Shown one piece after another: positions 63,513 to 64,000 of a stretch of 64,000 nucleotides of DNA. The stretch is from Halocaridina rubra (Eukaryota; Arthropoda; Malacostraca; Decapoda; Atyidae): contig JAXCGZ010005717.1 in the NCBI GenBank assembly GCA_037179515.1, positions 1-64,000 on the forward strand, written 5' to 3'. Below the pieces are notes generated by a model. The model saw only the letters and a program-made list of their open reading frames with translations. It was not told the DNA's origin and did not search any database. A program made the translations under genes and the position numbers. Positions within the stretch are counted from its first letter, which is position 1. Every line of letters begins with the position of its first letter.

Positions 63513-63639
63513 AATTCGCAGAGTTAAGATCACAACTTCAAAAGGGGAAAGTAAAATTTGCTAAAGATATAAAATAATTTCATTTTCACATCAGTAATAA
63601 TATATTTTTCCATCTTGACGCCATACCCCTCTGAAACCA

Positions 63640-63901
63640 ACAAGTTGATTATACTTCTTAACAAAAAGGGGAGTAGGTGGGCTTGTTCACACCTGTCACA
63701 TTCGAATCTCTTCTATTGGCATTTACCAAAAGGGGAAAAAAAATATCACAGAGGAGGGCTTTCTAATCCATCGCTTGCCTCTCCCTTTTAGTCATCTTTT
63801 ACTGCAAGCAAGGAAAATAGGTGGGTATTCTTTCTCCTCAAGCACCCGAATTAAATAAAAATATTTTTTTTTCCTTATAAGGGGAATGGCTGAGTCAAAG
63901 C
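63640..63901 (-). mobile_element. diverged SINE-like sequence and a related tail motif
   Basis: TTTTAGTCATCTTTTACTGCAAGCA with GGGTATTCTTT near 63786-63834 parallels the body of the SINE at 35292-35528. At 63873-63901 the motif TAAGGGGAATGGCTGAGTCA matches one at 57156-57180. Old copies; boundaries uncertain. Confidence 0.5.
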
Positions 63902-63935
63902 AAAATACACTTGACTCATTGGAAAGAAAAAATAC

Positions 63936-63955
63936 TGAGAATAATAATAATAATG

Positions 63956-64000
<45 letters not shown>
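63936..64000. repeat. (AAT)n microsatellite reaching the window edge
   Basis: AAT units with one interruption, continuing to the last base. Confidence 0.95.

Overview
The window looks like a piece of animal nuclear DNA, most probably from an arthropod and perhaps a decapod crustacean. It is AT-rich and has spliced genes with GT/AG introns, very long (AT)n, (AC)n, (ATT)n and GATA microsatellites, and dense nests of non-LTR retrotransposons. No bacterial gene organisation is visible. The organism call rests on repeat style and is tentative.

Host genes are found only at the two ends, both on the minus strand. At the left are two coding exons (3162-3238 and 1281-1474) of a CUEDC2-like protein. 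Their splice phases match and the gene runs off the left edge. At the right are six exons (63200 down to 56839) of an Ldh_2-family NAD(P)-dependent malate/lactate-type dehydrogenase. The first exons lie beyond the right edge, and a decayed Ty3/Gypsy element sits in its 4.3 kb intron.

The roughly 46 kb between about 9.5 and 55.3 kb is a retrotransposon nest. One CR1/L2-type LINE family dominates, with about 16 copies. Nine minus-strand copies lie head to tail from 33.3 kb down to 9.6 kb, and five plus-strand copies lie head to tail from 45.1 to 55.3 kb. An older plus-strand set lies at 33.3-38.4 kb and one minus-strand copy at 38.6-42.0 kb. At almost every junction a copy is 5'-truncated exactly where a neighbour's 3' tail, usually followed by (AC)n, begins. 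This suggests insertion into the family's own tail or into AC microsatellites.

Younger elements sit inside this nest. A complete but non-autonomous BEL/Pao LTR element (19361-24729) has LTRs that match throughout by eye, a CTCAC target duplication, and a long intact Gag-protease frame without reverse transcriptase or integrase. A C-poor, RTE-like LINE (41969-45113) shares its last 56 bases with a SINE-like repeat at 35292. There are also a tRNA-derived SINE (41451-41659), an insertion with a CTT tail and a 19-bp target duplication (51400-51682), and a second jockey-like LINE (52535-54231). The 3.2-9.5 kb flank holds a MITE-like element, a rotted LINE and a fold-back element between AT repeats.

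I see no tRNA, rRNA or CRISPR array. The most noteworthy signals are the self-tail LINE arrays, the Gag-protease-only BEL/Pao element, and the LINE/SINE tail-sharing pair.
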